Assembly: GCA_016213575.1 (NCBI GenBank)
Contig: JACRAB010000491.1
Span: forward strand, 1 to 32,054
Length of the DNA stretch: 32,054 nucleotides
From: Actinomycetota bacterium
Lineage (GTDB): Bacteria > Actinomycetota > Actinomycetes > Actinomycetales > Kineosporiaceae
Direction of reading: 5' to 3'
A model generated the notes under the pieces. The model saw only the letters and a program-made list of their open reading frames with translations, made no database searches and was not told the DNA's origin. The number at the start of each line of letters is the position of its first letter. Positions within the stretch are counted from its first letter, which is position 1. Positions 31,621 to 32,054 of the stretch are shown here, piece after piece. The translations under genes were made by a program, and so were the position numbers.

Positions 31621-32054
31621 TCATCCGCCCACCGGTGCGAGGCCGGCCCATCCGGGGCGGCCGTCGGCGAGCAGGAGTCCGAGGAGGACGAGCAGACCGC
31701 CCGCGACGCGCTGCGCCACGAGGGCGCCGCGTCCGAACCGGCGGGCGAGGCCCGGCAGGGTGCCGACGAGGGGGCCCGCGGCCAGGCAGAGCACGAGGAA
31801 GGGGACCGACAGCCCGGCGCTGTAGACGGCGAGCAGCCCGGCGCCGGCGAGCGGGTCCGCCCCGGCGCCGGCCGTGACCAGGGCCGCGCCGAGCAGCGGG
31901 CCCACGCACGGCGTCCAGGTGCCGGCGAACGCCGTCCCGAGCGCGAACGGCCGCAACCACCTGCCGCGGCCGGTGCCGGTCCAGGGCGGGAGGCGGACCG
32001 TCGGCCACCAGGAGATGCCCCGCGGGCGGAGGACGACGGCCAGCCCCACGGCGA
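31621..32054 (-). CDS. CcdA/DsbD-type membrane protein (truncated at window end)
   Basis: The C-terminal 144 or so residues are present; the frame runs off the right edge. FALGTAFAGTWTPCVGPLLGAAL holds the TPC-x-GP-x-L motif of CcdA/DsbD, whose Cys passes electrons across the membrane to extracytoplasmic thioredoxin-like proteins for cytochrome c maturation or disulfide repair. Three further hydrophobic segments follow (AGLLAVYSAGLSVPFLVL, then VAQRVAGGLLVLLGLLL). The partner Cys on the first segment is outside the window. The name is firm, the pathway role open. Confidence 0.85.
   Translation of the reverse strand, partial: AVGLAVVLRPRGISWWPTVRLPPWTGTGRGRWLRPFALGTAFAGTWTPCVGPLLGAALVTAGAGADPLAGAGLLAVYSAGLSVPFLVLCLAAGPLVGTLPGLARRFGRGALVAQRVAGGLLVLLGLLLADGRPGWAGLAPVGG

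Overview
The window is high-GC, densely coded DNA of an actinobacterium. GTG and TTG starts are frequent, ATGA/GTGA/TGATG overlaps couple many genes, and at least one gene looks leaderless. A Micrococcales (Cellulomonas-like) host is a guess from gene content only. No rRNA, tRNA, CRISPR, insertion sequence or phage gene was seen. No gene-free stretch exceeds about 260 bases.

Left edge (1-1750): the C-terminal ATPase end of a sensor histidine kinase (+), then a SAM methyltransferase and a HutC-type GntR regulator (both -).

The core (about 2000-9950) is a sulfide/persulfide regulon resembling the staphylococcal cst system. It contains a CsoR-family repressor with the two sensing Cys but without the copper-ligand His (CstR-like), a sulfide:quinone oxidoreductase, a TauE-type exporter in one open frame with a CstB-like persulfide dioxygenase-rhodanese, a SLAC1/TDT channel, a lipoprotein rhodanese and a cytosolic rhodanese. 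It also carries two paralogous Cys-rich microproteins (CxxC, GCGxHVDQVM, CxC), a 47-aa basic peptide, a small membrane protein and a rhomboid-like protein. Three near-identical palindromes, ATACCCC-NN-GGGGTAT, lie in promoter regions at about 4300, 7420 and 8686. They split the region into operons: (A, -) microprotein 1, SQR, 47-aa peptide, CstR; (B, -) rhodanese, TauE-CstB, SLAC1, lipoprotein rhodanese, with an internal operator/promoter before cstB; (C, +) microprotein 2, membrane protein, rhomboid. The probable flow is sulfide -> persulfide (SQR) -> sulfite/thiosulfate (CstB, rhodaneses) -> export (TauE, SLAC1), with persulfide relieving CstR repression.

Next (9958-11039): an ECF sigma factor carrying its own zinc-finger anti-sigma-like domain in the same frame, and a DUF2892 membrane protein. 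At 11160-14258 a secreted beta-helix protein sits behind a perfect 16-bp LacI-type palindrome, with a LacI regulator just upstream. A fumarylacetoacetate-hydrolase-fold enzyme follows (+).

15351-18466: an ABC exporter divergent from a MarR regulator around overlapping palindromes, then a coupled GNAT acetyltransferase and a convergent DUF1971 cupin-like protein. 18516-22285: a secreted peptidoglycan-binding/polysaccharide-deacetylase protein, a small membrane protein and two coupled TPR-like proteins of unknown role.

22426-30368: a YdeP-type molybdopterin oxidoreductase, IPP isomerase (idi, -) and a complete arginine deiminase operon arcD-arcA-arcB-arcC, which makes ATP from arginine and releases ammonia. 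Right edge: a YdeI/OmdA-like protein, a lipoprotein of unknown function and a truncated CcdA-type membrane protein.
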